Positions 34,652 through 44,114 are shown, counted from the first letter of the stretch. The stretch: 64,000 nt of DNA from Litorimonas taeanensis (GCF_003634015.1 NZ_RBII01000002.1:1-64000); one strand, 5' to 3'. Numbers and translations are program-made. The notes: a model not told the origin generated them from the sequence alone.

Positions 34652-36199
34652 ATGCTCTCAAATCGCTCATTTAATCTTACTTTTCAGGTGGATCTCACCC
34701 CTATGGAACATGCGACGAGCTTTGCCATGCGGGGATTAAATCTTCTGGGGTCGCTTTTCCTGTTTGTCATTGGAATGTTGGTCATCACAGGCTTGATATT
34801 CTTCATTATCGATATCACCCAGACAAAAAGTGCCATCCGACGAAACTACCCAGTTATAGGGCGGTTTCGGACTGTGTTTTCAAAACTCGGGGAATTTTTT
34901 AGACAATATTTTTTCGCTCAGGATCGTGAAGAAATGCCCTTCAACCGCGCAGAGCGAGAATGGGTAAACCATGTTGCCGATCATGGCGCTGATGTTGTTC
35001 CCTTCGGTTCAACGAAAGTCCTCTCGCCCGGCACACCTATTTTCGCCAATGGTTTATTTCCAAAACTTCAAGACGAGCATGAAAACCTGCCTGCCTTTAT
35101 TATTGGGAAAAACACGCGGCACCCATATGCCCCCAAAAGTTTCTTTAATATTTCCGCCATGAGCTATGGCAGTCTATCCAAACCTGCTGTCCAAGCCCTC
35201 TCTCATGGGGCCGCTTTGGCAGGATGTTATTTAAATACGGGCGAAGGCGGTGTGTCTCCTTATCATTTAGAGGGTAAATGCGACGTCATTTATCAGCTTG
35301 GGACAGCAAAATTTGGGGCACGAAACCCAGACGGCACATTGAATGAAGAGAGGCTTAGAAAAATTTGCGAAAACCCGCATATTCGCATGGTAGAAATTAA
35401 ACTCTCCCAAGGGGCAAAGCCCGGTAAAGGCGGTATATTACCCGGCAAAAAAGTGACGGCTGAAATTGCAGAGATACGCCACATTCCCGAAGGGTTAGAT
35501 GCTATCTCTCCTAACCGGCATATTGATGCCGCTAACCCAGAAGAGCTGCTTGACCTTGTGCATAACGTAAGAGAAGTCTCTGGGCGGCCAACGGGGCTCA
35601 AATTTTGTATTGGGAATCCCCTACCCATTATCGATCTAATGAAAGCCATTAAACAACGAGGCGAAGAGAGTGCGCCAGATTATATCGTTATTGATGGCGG
35701 CGAAGGCGGAACGGGTGCCGCGCCCCTCCCTCTCATCGACAATACAGGTTTAACTATACGTGAGAGTTTACCCTTAATGGATGACCTCTTGCGTGAATAT
35801 GGATTACGAGACCGCGTCGCCCTAATTGCCAGCGGCAAACTTATTACACCCGCCGATGTCGCATGGGCCTTTTGCGCGGGCGCTGATCTTGTTAATGCCG
35901 CGCGGGGCTTCATGTTTGCCTTGGGCTGCATCCAAGCCTTGAAATGCGACAAAAATACGTGCCCCACGGGAATTACGACACATAATCACCGCCTTCAGCG
36001 CGGTTTGGACCCTTCGAACAAGGCCGTACGCGTTCGTAATTATGTCAAAAGCATAAAAAAAGAAGTCGAAGTCATCTCGCATGCCTGCGGCGTAGATGGT
36101 CCGCGAAATCTAACACGGGAACATCTTATGATTATTCAACCTTCGGGGCGGAGCAAGCCCTTTAATCAAGTATGGGATCGTTCACGCTATCAAGATTGA
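34652..36199 (+). CDS. FMN-binding glutamate synthase family protein (GltB-like), membrane-anchored
   Basis: 515 residues. An N-terminal TM helix (LNLLGSLFLFVIGMLVITGLIFF) is followed by the glutamate synthase central barrel: NISAMSYGSLSKPAVQALSHGA, YHLEGKCDVIYQLGTAKFG, VEIKLSQGAKPGKGG, IDGGEGGTGAAPL, and the cluster-binding CIQALKCDKNTCPTGI. The FMN/[3Fe-4S] site is thus intact, but the amidotransferase and other GltB domains are missing. Such stand-alone, membrane-bound forms are common and of unknown physiological reaction. Confidence 0.88.
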   Translation: MLSNRSFNLTFQVDLTPMEHATSFAMRGLNLLGSLFLFVIGMLVITGLIFFIIDITQTKSAIRRNYPVIGRFRTVFSKLGEFFRQYFFAQDREEMPFNRAEREWVNHVADHGADVVPFGSTKVLSPGTPIFANGLFPKLQDEHENLPAFIIGKNTRHPYAPKSFFNISAMSYGSLSKPAVQALSHGAALAGCYLNTGEGGVSPYHLEGKCDVIYQLGTAKFGARNPDGTLNEERLRKICENPHIRMVEIKLSQGAKPGKGGILPGKKVTAEIAEIRHIPEGLDAISPNRHIDAANPEELLDLVHNVREVSGRPTGLKFCIGNPLPIIDLMKAIKQRGEESAPDYIVIDGGEGGTGAAPLPLIDNTGLTIRESLPLMDDLLREYGLRDRVALIASGKLITPADVAWAFCAGADLVNAARGFMFALGCIQALKCDKNTCPTGITTHNHRLQRGLDPSNKAVRVRNYVKSIKKEVEVISHACGVDGPRNLTREHLMIIQPSGRSKPFNQVWDRSRYQD

Positions 36200-36282
36200 A
36201 GCCTTTCAATTTATTGTGAAAGCGCCCTGCCTTGATGATACAGCAAACGACCTTACATTTTCCCTAAACAGAGAGAACCATT

Positions 36283-37119
36283 ATGACTGATATCTATACC
36301 CCACCAAAAGTCTGGACATGGGACAAAAGTTCAGGCGGGAAATTCGCCAATATAAACAGACCTATTTCAGGCGCCACGTCTGAAAAAGACTTACCCGTAG
36401 GCGAGCACCCGCTGCAGCTCTACTCTTTGGCAACACCCAATGGCGTGAAAGTGACAATCATGCTCGAAGAATTACTCGCCGCCGGGCATTCAGGCGCCGA
36501 ATATGATGCTTGGGTCACGAATATCCAAGAAGGCGATCAATTCACAAGCGGCTTCGTCTCTGTAAATCCAAATTCTAAAATTCCTGCGCTAATGGATCAC
36601 AGTACAAACCCGCCCCAGCGCGTTTTTGAATCAGGCTCAATTTTAATGTATCTGGCTGAGAAATTTGGGGCCTTCCTCCCCACAGATTTCACCGCCCGTA
36701 CTGAGGCGATTTCATGGCTTATGTGGCAAATGGGTAGCGGTCCGTATCTAGGCGGTGGTTTCGGTCACTTCTATGCCTATGCCCCCGAGAAATGGGAGTA
36801 TCCCATCAACCGTTTTGCTATGGAAGTAAAACGCCAACTCGACGTATTGGATAAACACCTAGCAAAGCATGAATATTTCGCAGGTGATGAATATTCTATC
36901 GCAGATATGGCCATATGGCCATGGTATGGCCAGCTCGCTTTGGGCAATATTTACGAAGCAGGAGAGTTTTTGCAAACTCAGGATTATAAAAACGTCCTGC
37001 GTTGGACAAACCAAATTGGCGAACGTAAAGCCGTTCAGCGCGGTCGCCGTGTTAACCGAATGTGGGGCCCCGAAGAAGAGCGCGTCCCTAATCGGCATAG
37101 CGCTTCTGACCTTGATTAA
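36283..37119 (+). CDS. yghU: YghU-like disulfide-bond reductase / glutathione S-transferase
   Basis: 278 residues. It has the long Nu-class N terminus (YTPPKVWTWDKSSGGKFANINRP), then the thioredoxin-like domain (HPLQLYSLATPNGVKVTIMLEELL, NPNSKIPALMDH, FESGSILMYLAEKFG), and an all-helical C-terminal domain (WEYPINRFAMEVKRQLDVLDKHLA, YSIADMAIWPWYG). YghU relatives bind two glutathione molecules and reduce disulfides or peroxides. It is transcribed on its own. Confidence 0.93.
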   Translation: MTDIYTPPKVWTWDKSSGGKFANINRPISGATSEKDLPVGEHPLQLYSLATPNGVKVTIMLEELLAAGHSGAEYDAWVTNIQEGDQFTSGFVSVNPNSKIPALMDHSTNPPQRVFESGSILMYLAEKFGAFLPTDFTARTEAISWLMWQMGSGPYLGGGFGHFYAYAPEKWEYPINRFAMEVKRQLDVLDKHLAKHEYFAGDEYSIADMAIWPWYGQLALGNIYEAGEFLQTQDYKNVLRWTNQIGERKAVQRGRRVNRMWGPEEERVPNRHSASDLD

Positions 37120-37182
37120 TCGAGTCTTTGCTTAGTCGAGGCCAAGTTCAATCTAATCTGGATCAGATTGATATAAGCCCAT

Positions 37183-37224
37183 AAAAAAGGCGGCTCTGAA
37201 ATTTAATTCAGAGCCGCCTTCTGA
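37183..37224 (-). terminator. Terminator of yebC
   Basis: AAGGCGGCTCTGAA and TTCAGAGCCGCCTT (37187-37200, 37207-37220) form a perfect 14-bp stem. On the minus strand a T-run follows. It is convergent with yghU and may serve both genes. Confidence 0.93.
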
Positions 37225-37239
37225 ATTATTTAATTCAAT

Positions 37240-38019
37240 TTACTCATCGCCTTCTAGCGTCGCTAAAGCTTCGTCTGTCATATTAAAGCTATGGAATACA
37301 TTTGAAACATCATCGACATCTTCGAGTGCATCCGTGAGACGAACGACCGCTGCCGCCTGTTCAGGATTATCAATTTCGTTTTGGGCTTTCCAAACCAGAT
37401 TGACGGATTTGGCTTCACCAAATGTCTTTTCTAGTTCTGCGGCAACATTCCCAAGATCATCACGGGCCGTCCAGATTGTATGAACGGGCTCATACTCATC
37501 CCACTGGTCTTCGGCTTCTTCATCTGTCTCGCAATCTTCAGCGCCAGCTTCGATAGCCGCCTCCATCATTGAGTCTTCATCTGTGACCGCTAGAGGGTAT
37601 TCAATCTTACCCAATTGGTCGAACATGAAAGCAACAGAACCTGTCTCTCCCAAAGCACCGCCATTTTTAGAAAAGGCCGTCCGCACAGCCATCGCAGCGC
37701 GGTTCTTATTGTCTGTGCTGGCTTCGACGATGAAACCAATACCGCCGGGACCAAATCCCTCATAACGGATTTCTTCGTAATCATCTCCGTCGCCGCCTGC
37801 ACCCTTATCAACAGCACGTTGAATATTATCCTTCGGCATGGATTGGCCTTTGGCGTTAGCAATAGCGAGGCGCAAACGCGGATTCATATCAGGGTCAGGG
37901 CCGCCCATTTTAGACGCAATCGCAATATCTTTCGCGAGTTTAGAAAAAAGTTTCGAGCGAAGTTTATCCTGACGCCCCTTACGGTGCTGGATATTCGCCC
38001 ATTTTGAATGGCCTGCCAT
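37240..38019 (-). CDS. yebC: YebC/PmpR family protein (probable transcriptional or translational regulator)
   Basis: A 259-residue TACO1/YebC protein: [21 protein letters not shown], then [50 protein letters not shown] and [13 protein letters not shown]. Members assist ribosomes at proline-rich stretches or act as DNA-binding regulators. The presence of a Pro-rich TonB-like gene nearby is a coincidence I would not over-interpret. A 248-bp leader without a gene separates it from the divergent DEAD-box helicase. Confidence 0.95.
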   Translation of the reverse strand: MAGHSKWANIQHRKGRQDKLRSKLFSKLAKDIAIASKMGGPDPDMNPRLRLAIANAKGQSMPKDNIQRAVDKGAGGDGDDYEEIRYEGFGPGGIGFIVEASTDNKNRAAMAVRTAFSKNGGALGETGSVAFMFDQLGKIEYPLAVTDEDSMMEAAIEAGAEDCETDEEAEDQWDEYEPVHTIWTARDDLGNVAAELEKTFGEAKSVNLVWKAQNEIDNPEQAAAVVRLTDALEDVDDVSNVFHSFNMTDEALATLEGDE

Positions 38020-38267
38020 GGCGAGTCCTTTATACTAAAAATTATTCTGCCCGCCTCTTAACAGATGAGAAGGGCTTATCAAGCTATCTCATCCCTCCCT
38101 TCTGTGAGAAAGGGGGCCTTATCCTGTGCATCATGGGCATTGACTCACCTTTTCCCTATACAGTTCGCCCTAAACACCATAGGGGGCGGGGCTTGGGCGT
38201 TTAGTATATGATACGCGATGAGGCGGGGCGAATATGCGCCTATACCGAATAGCCCCCGAAAGAAATT

Positions 38268-40532
38268 ATGACAGATATGTCCCCGACCCCTTCCGAAGCG
38301 ACAGAGGCAGATGCCCCTACAGGCAAAACAGACACCGCTTTGCCCGATACGGTTCACCCTTCTTTGGCGGCCGCTTTGGCGAAAAAGGGATATAAAACTC
38401 TGACGCCTGTTCAGTCTGCTGTGCTTGACCCAAAAATCTCTCATTCTGATTTGCTCGTCTCGGCCCAAACGGGTTCAGGAAAAACGGTTGCCTTTGGCCT
38501 GGCCCTGGCGCCGACCCTGTTGGGCAAAGAAGACGAATTTGCGCCAACAGAGAGCGCGCTCATAGTAGCGATTGCGCCAACACGTGAGCTAGCCTTGCAG
38601 GTCAAACGCGAAATGGAATGGCTATATGGCCAAGCAGGCGCCATTCTGGCGACCTGTGTTGGCGGGATGGATATGCGCACGGAACGCCGCGCATTGGAAC
38701 GCGGTGCCCATATCGTCGTCGGCACGCCCGGGCGATTATGCGACCACATTAAACGCGGCTCGCTAGATATGAGCGGCGTGAAAGCCGTCGTCCTCGACGA
38801 AGCGGATGAAATGTTAAAAATGGGCTTCCGCGAGGAATTAGAGCTCATCCTCAACGCCGCCCCCGAAAACCACCGCAGCCTTATGTTCTCGGCCACTATG
38901 CCGGCCTCTATCACCAGCTTGACCAAGAAATACCAAAAAGATGCAGTCCGATTAAAAGTCGTCGCCGACACAAAACAACATCTGGACATTGAATATCGCG
39001 CCTTGACGATTGCGCCCGCTGATAGTGAAAATGCCATTTCAAACCTGTTACAATATCATGATGCGAAAAATGCCATCGTGTTCTGCGATACCCGTATGGC
39101 CGTCAACCGCATGACGAGCCGATTTGGAAATCGCGGATTCTCGGTTGTGGCCCTATCCGGAGAATTAAGCCAAGCCGAACGTAGCCATGCTATCCAAGCC
39201 ATGCGAGACGGACGCGCCAAAGTCTGCATCGCCACTGATGTGGCGGCGCGCGGTCTTGACTTGCCTGATCTTGAACTCGTTATCCACGCCTCTATTCCCA
39301 AAAACCCCGAAGCCCTGCTCCACCGTTCTGGCCGAACAGGACGCGCCGGACGAAAAGGCATTAGCGCGCTCATCGTGCCCTATAAGGCACAAAGACGAAC
39401 AGAACGATTACTCCGCGACGCCAAAATAACCGCCAATTGGGGCAAGCCCCCTTCGGCGGAAGAAGTCCTCGCCAAAGACGATGAACGTATGCTCGCCTCT
39501 CTCGTGCTCGATACGCCTGTCTCTGATGAAGAACGCGCCATTGTCGATACATTACTGGCCGAGCATTCATCTGAATCTATCGCAATGGCTTTCATCCGCC
39601 AATATCGCGCGACGCGCTCTGCGCCAGAGGAATTATCGGCGGCCAATAGCTATAACCCCGCGGATGATAAACGCGGCGGCGAGAGGCGTTCGCGTGAACA
39701 CCGCGAAACCAGAGGCCGCGATGATTTCGAGGGCGGTATTTGGTTCTGCCTCAATTTGGGCCGCAAACAAAAAGCCGAGCCCCGCTGGATCCTCCCTATG
39801 TTATGCAAATCGGGCGAGCTGAAAAAAGGCGAAATCGGCAATATTAAAATTACCGATACGCAGACCTTTGTCGAAGTTGCGCCCAAAGGTGTGGAGCGTT
39901 TTGTGGCCGCCATTGGCCCCGAAGGTAAAATCGAAAAAGCCATTACCGCAACCCGGATTGAAGGCAAGCCAGACTTTCAGGCCTCGCGCGGACAAAGAGG
40001 CCAAGAGCCCCGCGAACCGCGCGCCAAAAGAGACGGAGCGCCCAAAGGGAAGTCGAATTATAAAGGCAAGTCTGATTACAAGGACAAGTCTGATTATAAG
40101 GGAAAGTCTGATTATAAAGGCAAAGCCCCCCGTAAAGATAAACCCAAATATCACGGCAAGTCAGATTACCAAGACAGCCCAGAAAACGCCCGTACACCCG
40201 GCCCCGCCCATGACGGCCCCAAAGATGGGATGAATTTCGACAGCAAACCGAAAAAACCGCATAAGAAAAAGCTAGCCCGCGCAGCGGCCAGAGCCGCCGG
40301 AAATGCACAAGGCAAAACAGGCGGGAAGCCCCCTAGTAAATCCACTGGTAAATCCACTGGAAAACCCTCTGGTAAACCGTCAGGAAAGACTGGCGGTGGC
40401 CGTTCAAATCGTGGCCCCAATAGCGGCCCAAATTCGGAAAGACCCAGCGGAAAACGAACGCCCCCAAACCGCAATAGCGGCGGCACAGGTAAATTAATGC
40501 GAAAAGGCCGAAAGCCCGCGAAAAAACGCTAA
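38268..40532 (+). CDS. DEAD-box RNA helicase with DbpA-like RNA-binding region and repetitive basic tail
   Basis: A 754-residue helicase: Q motif LTPVQSAVL, Walker A AQTGSGKT (66-73), PTRELALQ, TPGRLCDH, DEAD (177-180), SAT, and HRSGRTGRAGRKG. Residues about 480-570 contain a DbpA C-terminal-type domain (WFCLNLGRKQKAEPRWILPMLCKSG) likely to bind structured rRNA. The last 170 residues are Lys/Gly/Pro-rich with repeats (KSDYKGK, GKSTGKP) and should be disordered. The role, ribosome assembly or cold adaptation, is inferred from the family. Confidence 0.92.
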   Translation: MTDMSPTPSEATEADAPTGKTDTALPDTVHPSLAAALAKKGYKTLTPVQSAVLDPKISHSDLLVSAQTGSGKTVAFGLALAPTLLGKEDEFAPTESALIVAIAPTRELALQVKREMEWLYGQAGAILATCVGGMDMRTERRALERGAHIVVGTPGRLCDHIKRGSLDMSGVKAVVLDEADEMLKMGFREELELILNAAPENHRSLMFSATMPASITSLTKKYQKDAVRLKVVADTKQHLDIEYRALTIAPADSENAISNLLQYHDAKNAIVFCDTRMAVNRMTSRFGNRGFSVVALSGELSQAERSHAIQAMRDGRAKVCIATDVAARGLDLPDLELVIHASIPKNPEALLHRSGRTGRAGRKGISALIVPYKAQRRTERLLRDAKITANWGKPPSAEEVLAKDDERMLASLVLDTPVSDEERAIVDTLLAEHSSESIAMAFIRQYRATRSAPEELSAANSYNPADDKRGGERRSREHRETRGRDDFEGGIWFCLNLGRKQKAEPRWILPMLCKSGELKKGEIGNIKITDTQTFVEVAPKGVERFVAAIGPEGKIEKAITATRIEGKPDFQASRGQRGQEPREPRAKRDGAPKGKSNYKGKSDYKDKSDYKGKSDYKGKAPRKDKPKYHGKSDYQDSPENARTPGPAHDGPKDGMNFDSKPKKPHKKKLARAAARAAGNAQGKTGGKPPSKSTGKSTGKPSGKPSGKTGGGRSNRGPNSGPNSERPSGKRTPPNRNSGGTGKLMRKGRKPAKKR
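40050..40121 (+). repeat. Four 18-bp tandem repeats in the helicase tail
   Basis: Units beginning AAGTCTGATTATAAGG (one diverged) at 40050, 40068, 40086 and 40104 encode Lys-Ser-Asp/Asn-Tyr-Lys-Gly/Asp. The tail should be length-variable among strains. Confidence 0.9.
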
Positions 40533-40747
40533 CCCTCCGAACGACATCTCGTGTAGCGAGCAATAGAGGATGCGGCCCCGTATCTTTCTCGATCTATATT
40601 AACCTCCGCCCCCAAGTGGCCGCGCAAGCGCGCCATTCATTGGGGCTCGCATTTGGACTGGCATTGGTGCTGGCATTTGGGCGGGGTATTTATATTTAAT
40701 TACCTCATCTTAAATTCTCTCATTTGCGTCTCTCTTATTTCCTCTCT

Positions 40748-40855
40748 TGGATGAAAGTGGGCGTCCGTGTGGTCATCGGGTTACGGGCTGGGGAACCCTG
40801 GCTAGCGAAAGTTATTTTTGTAACCTTACGGCCACACGGTGACATGTTTCATCCA
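40748..40855. other. 108-nt nested inverted repeat (structured RNA or DNA element)
   Basis: TGGATGAAA (40748-40756) pairs with TTTCATCCA (40847-40855). After an 8/7-nt internal loop CCGTGTGG (40765-40772) pairs with CCACACGG (40832-40839). After another internal loop GGTTAC pairs with GTAACC. The central part is GC-rich. This gives a rod-like hairpin with symmetrical bubbles, in a gene-free region. It does not match SRP, RNase P, tmRNA or 6S signatures that I know. No T-run follows, so it is not a simple terminator. Confidence 0.6.
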
Positions 40856-41290
40856 GATTACTGATGGCCAAAAGACCCCTCATTACAAGGCGTTGATAGC
40901 ACGCATCAGGCCGCCTCATAACTTTGGGCGCGTTACAACCCAAAGCGTTCAACGACGCATGTCATCTTTATGCCAATCCAACGTACGATCAGGCCCGCCA
41001 TAAAGAACAAACCTAATTTACCCTCGCTTTGAAGGGCGGGAATTAAAAAACTAAATTTGTCGGTTTTATGGAGGATAGAGCGACAGACCAAAGAGGAATT
41101 AAGGGTATTGAAGGGGCTTGGCGGACCATAGGCGAAGCCTAAAAATCGTTCCTCTGAATCGATTTTAGTCGAATAAGGCCACGGCAGTGACATAACGGAC
41201 TTTGGAAGTAATTGCATAATTGTAAAACGGACTAGTTGCTATCTTTCCGTAGTCGCTGTTAAGCTACCTAACTTGCGAGGTACTAATTTT
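40856..41290. other. Gene-poor stretch before the GHKL-nuclease gene
   Basis: Together with 40533-40747 this completes a 758-bp region without a convincing gene. A 94-codon open frame on the minus strand (40933-41217) has no ribosome-binding site and no recognised family. Short direct repeats (CTGGCATT) occur at about 40650-40680. The region marks the border between the helicase and an AT-richer gene and may be the left edge of an inserted segment; I see no att site or integrase. Confidence 0.4.
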
Positions 41291-43261
41291 ATGCTTGATA
41301 CAATCGGTGACAACGAAACCCTAAGCTTGGCGGCAAAGCAAGATTTTGTCAAAAAAACTGTAAATTCAAGTAACCCAGTAAAAGTAATTTCTGAACTCAT
41401 CTGGAATTCATTGGATGCCGATGCGTCTAACGTATTTGTCACAACTAAGGTAAATGAGCTTGGCGGGGTGGATGAAATTACGGTGAAGGACGATGGAACG
41501 GGAATTAACACTCAACAAGCGGTGGAGGCTTTTCAAAAAGTTGGGGGTTCATGGAAGGCACAAAAACAAACTACAGTAGGTAAACGTGCATTACACGGCA
41601 AAGAAGGTAAGGGCAGACTACACTTTCATTCCATCGCAGGTTTTGCCAACTGGGAAAGTGTGTCTATGGTAGATGGCACTCTCGAAGCAATTGCAATAGA
41701 AATTAAGTCCCTAAATTTAGAAAAGACCGAAATCACAAAAATCCCTGTGAAAGGCGACAAAACTGGCACAATAGCTAAACTATCCGCACTATCGTTAGTT
41801 TTTGATGAACTTGACCATCCTGAGATAATAACGCAACTATCTCACATTTTTGCACCTTACTTAATTCGGTATTCAGGCGTGCAGATACACTTTAATGGCG
41901 TAAAACTTAATCCCAATATTGACATCGAAAACCGTCGACTAATTCCTGAGTTCAAAGTGACCAGCAACGGTAAAACCATAGTAGTTAACAAGGTCGATTT
42001 AGTAATATGGAAGCGTTCAAATGATGAGAGAAAAATATATTATGGCTCTCGACCTGGAGTAATTTTGGACTCACAGCCAGCTAACGTAACTGCGCCAGGT
42101 ATTTCATTTTCTGCATATGCATACTCTGACTATTTCAATGAAGCCCATGAGAAAGGCTTGTTAGGGCTTGGAGACCTAAATGAGCCAATATTAATTGAAA
42201 CATTTGAAAAAATACGCGAACGACTTAACAATGTTTTTAGAGAAATTCAGGCGAATTTAAACTCAGGCCTTATCGAAGAGTATAAAAAAAAAGGTATATA
42301 CCCCTACAAACAAGACCCGCAGAACGCCGCAGAAAAGGCAGAACAGGAAGTCTTCGCTGTAACGACTAGGGTCGCCAGCACATATTCCAAAACCTTCAGA
42401 GAGGCTCATGACTCACAAAAAGAAATGATGCTTTCGCTTTTAAAGCAAGCCTTTATCAGTAATCCAGACTCGCTAACTACAATCTTATCTGCCGTTTTCG
42501 GTTTACCTAAAAACAAACAAGACGACTTCGCGGATTTGTTGGAAAAAACAGAGTTAGTAAATATAGTAGAAACCGCACAGTTCATTTATGAAAGAATTAC
42601 GATAATCGAAGTTCTAAAAAAAGTCGTATTTGATAAAGACCTCAGAAAGCATGTCAAAGAACGGGGGCAACTAGACACTCTAATACAGAACAACACTTGG
42701 TTATTTGGTGAGAACTTTCACATAACTTTACATGAAGCTGGATTAACTCGCATTATGAACCGTGTTTGCTCAGATATGGGAAAAAAACGCAAAGGCCGTA
42801 AGCCAGTTAAAACTATCAAAGGTAAATCTGCTAGAGTCGATACTTTTTTAGGAAGAAGTGTTCCTCACCCTGACGCTGAAAAAAAAGAATTTCTTGTTAT
42901 TGAGCTGAAGGCCCCAAAGATTAAACTTACTAAAAAAGAAGCTGACCAAATTGAGAACTATGCTTTGACGCTATCCAAACAACATGACTTCAAAGGTACA
43001 AATACGGATTGGAATTTCTACTTAATCGGTACTGAATATGATGATTATGTCCGAGATAAAATAACTGAAGACAATAGGCCACAAGGTGTCTTTTACATAA
43101 AAAACGGTGTCACTATTTGGATTAAAACTTGGGCGGAAATAATTCGTGCTTGTGAGGGACGATTAGCTTTTATACAGATGAAACTAAACTTAACTATCTC
43201 AGATGAAGAAATAAAAAGTCGTATTGACGAGTTGACCGCAAAAATTGCACCACGTAGTTAA
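41291..43261 (+). CDS. GHKL (HSP90/MutL-type) ATPase fused to a Shedu-like nuclease; putative phage-defence protein
   Basis: 656 residues from ATG 41291 (a TTG at 41273 is possible). The GHKL site is clear: Glu35 to Asn39 in ELIWNSLDADA, Asp67 in DDGTGI, and the lid-like GKEGKGRLHF. A long helical middle follows. The C-terminal part starts LDTLIQNNTWLFGENF, the Shedu (DUF4263) opening, and has PD-(D/E)XK residues Asp517 (ARVDTFL), Glu538 and Lys540 (VIELKAP) then QIENYA. ATP-gated DNA cleavage is inferred. The gene is AT-richer than its neighbours, stands alone, and is flanked by hairpins, suggesting horizontal acquisition. Confidence 0.8.
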   Translation: MLDTIGDNETLSLAAKQDFVKKTVNSSNPVKVISELIWNSLDADASNVFVTTKVNELGGVDEITVKDDGTGINTQQAVEAFQKVGGSWKAQKQTTVGKRALHGKEGKGRLHFHSIAGFANWESVSMVDGTLEAIAIEIKSLNLEKTEITKIPVKGDKTGTIAKLSALSLVFDELDHPEIITQLSHIFAPYLIRYSGVQIHFNGVKLNPNIDIENRRLIPEFKVTSNGKTIVVNKVDLVIWKRSNDERKIYYGSRPGVILDSQPANVTAPGISFSAYAYSDYFNEAHEKGLLGLGDLNEPILIETFEKIRERLNNVFREIQANLNSGLIEEYKKKGIYPYKQDPQNAAEKAEQEVFAVTTRVASTYSKTFREAHDSQKEMMLSLLKQAFISNPDSLTTILSAVFGLPKNKQDDFADLLEKTELVNIVETAQFIYERITIIEVLKKVVFDKDLRKHVKERGQLDTLIQNNTWLFGENFHITLHEAGLTRIMNRVCSDMGKKRKGRKPVKTIKGKSARVDTFLGRSVPHPDAEKKEFLVIELKAPKIKLTKKEADQIENYALTLSKQHDFKGTNTDWNFYLIGTEYDDYVRDKITEDNRPQGVFYIKNGVTIWIKTWAEIIRACEGRLAFIQMKLNLTISDEEIKSRIDELTAKIAPRS

Positions 43262-43328
43262 TTGGTTCTAACCTCACTTTGGGCATAAACCCATTCCATT
43301 ATTAATCATTCACGATGGATTGTAACAA

Positions 43329-43456
43329 CAGGGCCAACCTGCCGAGCGGTCGATGGTGGGCCCTGCCCTTACATTTGATAGTGTAAAGTGATTTTCTTCA
43401 GGAACGCGACATCAGCGGCAAAGCGGACACCCCAATAGTGCGATCGGTATTGGGGT
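43329..43456. repeat. Two strong hairpins after the GHKL-nuclease gene
   Basis: CAGGGCC (43329-43335) pairs with GGCCCTG (43359-43365), with inner ACC/GGT. ACCCCAATA (43429-43437) pairs perfectly with TATTGGGGT (43448-43456). They lie between convergent genes and could terminate transcription or mark the right edge of an insertion. The remaining bases of 43262-43514 show no gene. Confidence 0.55.
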
Positions 43457-43514
43457 ATCTATTTTCATTTCGGCCGTAAATATTATGGCCTTGTCTTTCT
43501 TTGGAATGACGTGC

Positions 43515-44012
43515 TTAGGATGCGTAAGCCCCACTTGAATAAATCAGCTCATAACTATGGCTGTAGATTTCAAATACGATACCAAACGGGTCTTCGACAT
43601 AGCACATACGATAGGGTTTCTCTCCTGGGTAATATTCTCTGATTGGCATACGTTGCCTGCCCCCTGCCGCCACAATCTTTTCAACAATGCCTTCGACATC
43701 TGGGTCTTGGATACAAAAATGAAATGTGCCGTGTTGGCGATAATTCAGGTTTTTATCTGGTGCATGATTTTCAGGAAATTCAAAGATTTCGATTCCAACA
43801 CGATCGGCCGTCGATAAATGCGCAATACGCAATTTGTTCCAACCGGCCCCAAACACATCCGTGCACATCTGGCCTATGGCACTGTCGTCTTCGACGACTT
43901 CGTTCGGCGGCATGATTGTATAGAATCCGAAAACATCGGTATAAAACTTCACCGCGGCCTCTAAATCCGGAACTGACAGGCCAATATGGGAAAATGTACG
44001 GGGTGTAGACAT
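43515..44012 (-). CDS. VOC family protein (glyoxalase/dioxygenase-like)
   Basis: 165 residues from ATG 44012 (AGGAG ten bases upstream). It has a single vicinal-oxygen-chelate domain: FSHIGLSVPDLEAAVKFYTDVFGF, GIEIFEFPENHAPD, GTFHFCIQDPDVE, YVEDPFGIVFEIYSHSYE. Likely metal ligands are the His of FSHIG, Glu/His in the middle and Glu near the C terminus. Substrate unknown. It is divergent from a LysR gene, which probably controls it through the shared AT-rich interval. Confidence 0.85.
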   Translation of the reverse strand: MSTPRTFSHIGLSVPDLEAAVKFYTDVFGFYTIMPPNEVVEDDSAIGQMCTDVFGAGWNKLRIAHLSTADRVGIEIFEFPENHAPDKNLNYRQHGTFHFCIQDPDVEGIVEKIVAAGGRQRMPIREYYPGEKPYRMCYVEDPFGIVFEIYSHSYELIYSSGAYAS

Positions 44013-44072
44013 CAAATAGTCTCCTCTTGAAATTGAGAACCCCATATGAGCCTTGCTTGCACAAATATAAAA

Positions 44073-44088
44073 TTATGATTTGTGATAA
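44073..44088. promoter_or_regulatory. Candidate LysR operator
   Basis: TTATGA, spacer TTTG, TGATAA is a dyad with a single mismatch, in the 102-bp interval between the divergent VOC and LysR genes. The position fits a LysR recognition site. A second similar TTATTATGATAA lies at about 44101. Confidence 0.45.
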
Positions 44089-44114
44089 ATTTGATAATCT
44101 TTTATTATGATAAA

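Noticed and set aside
37151-37172. Short inverted repeat AATCT/AGATT upstream of the yebC terminator
   Set aside because: Five-base stem, likely chance, and the perfect terminator next to it explains the region.
40748-40855. Identification of the nested hairpin as 6S, SRP or RNase P RNA
   Set aside because: None of the defining conserved loops (for example the GGAA tetraloop region of SRP RNA) is present.
40933-41217. 94-codon minus-strand open frame before the GHKL-nuclease gene
   Set aside because: No ribosome-binding site, no recognised domain, unusual composition; noted only within the intergenic entry.
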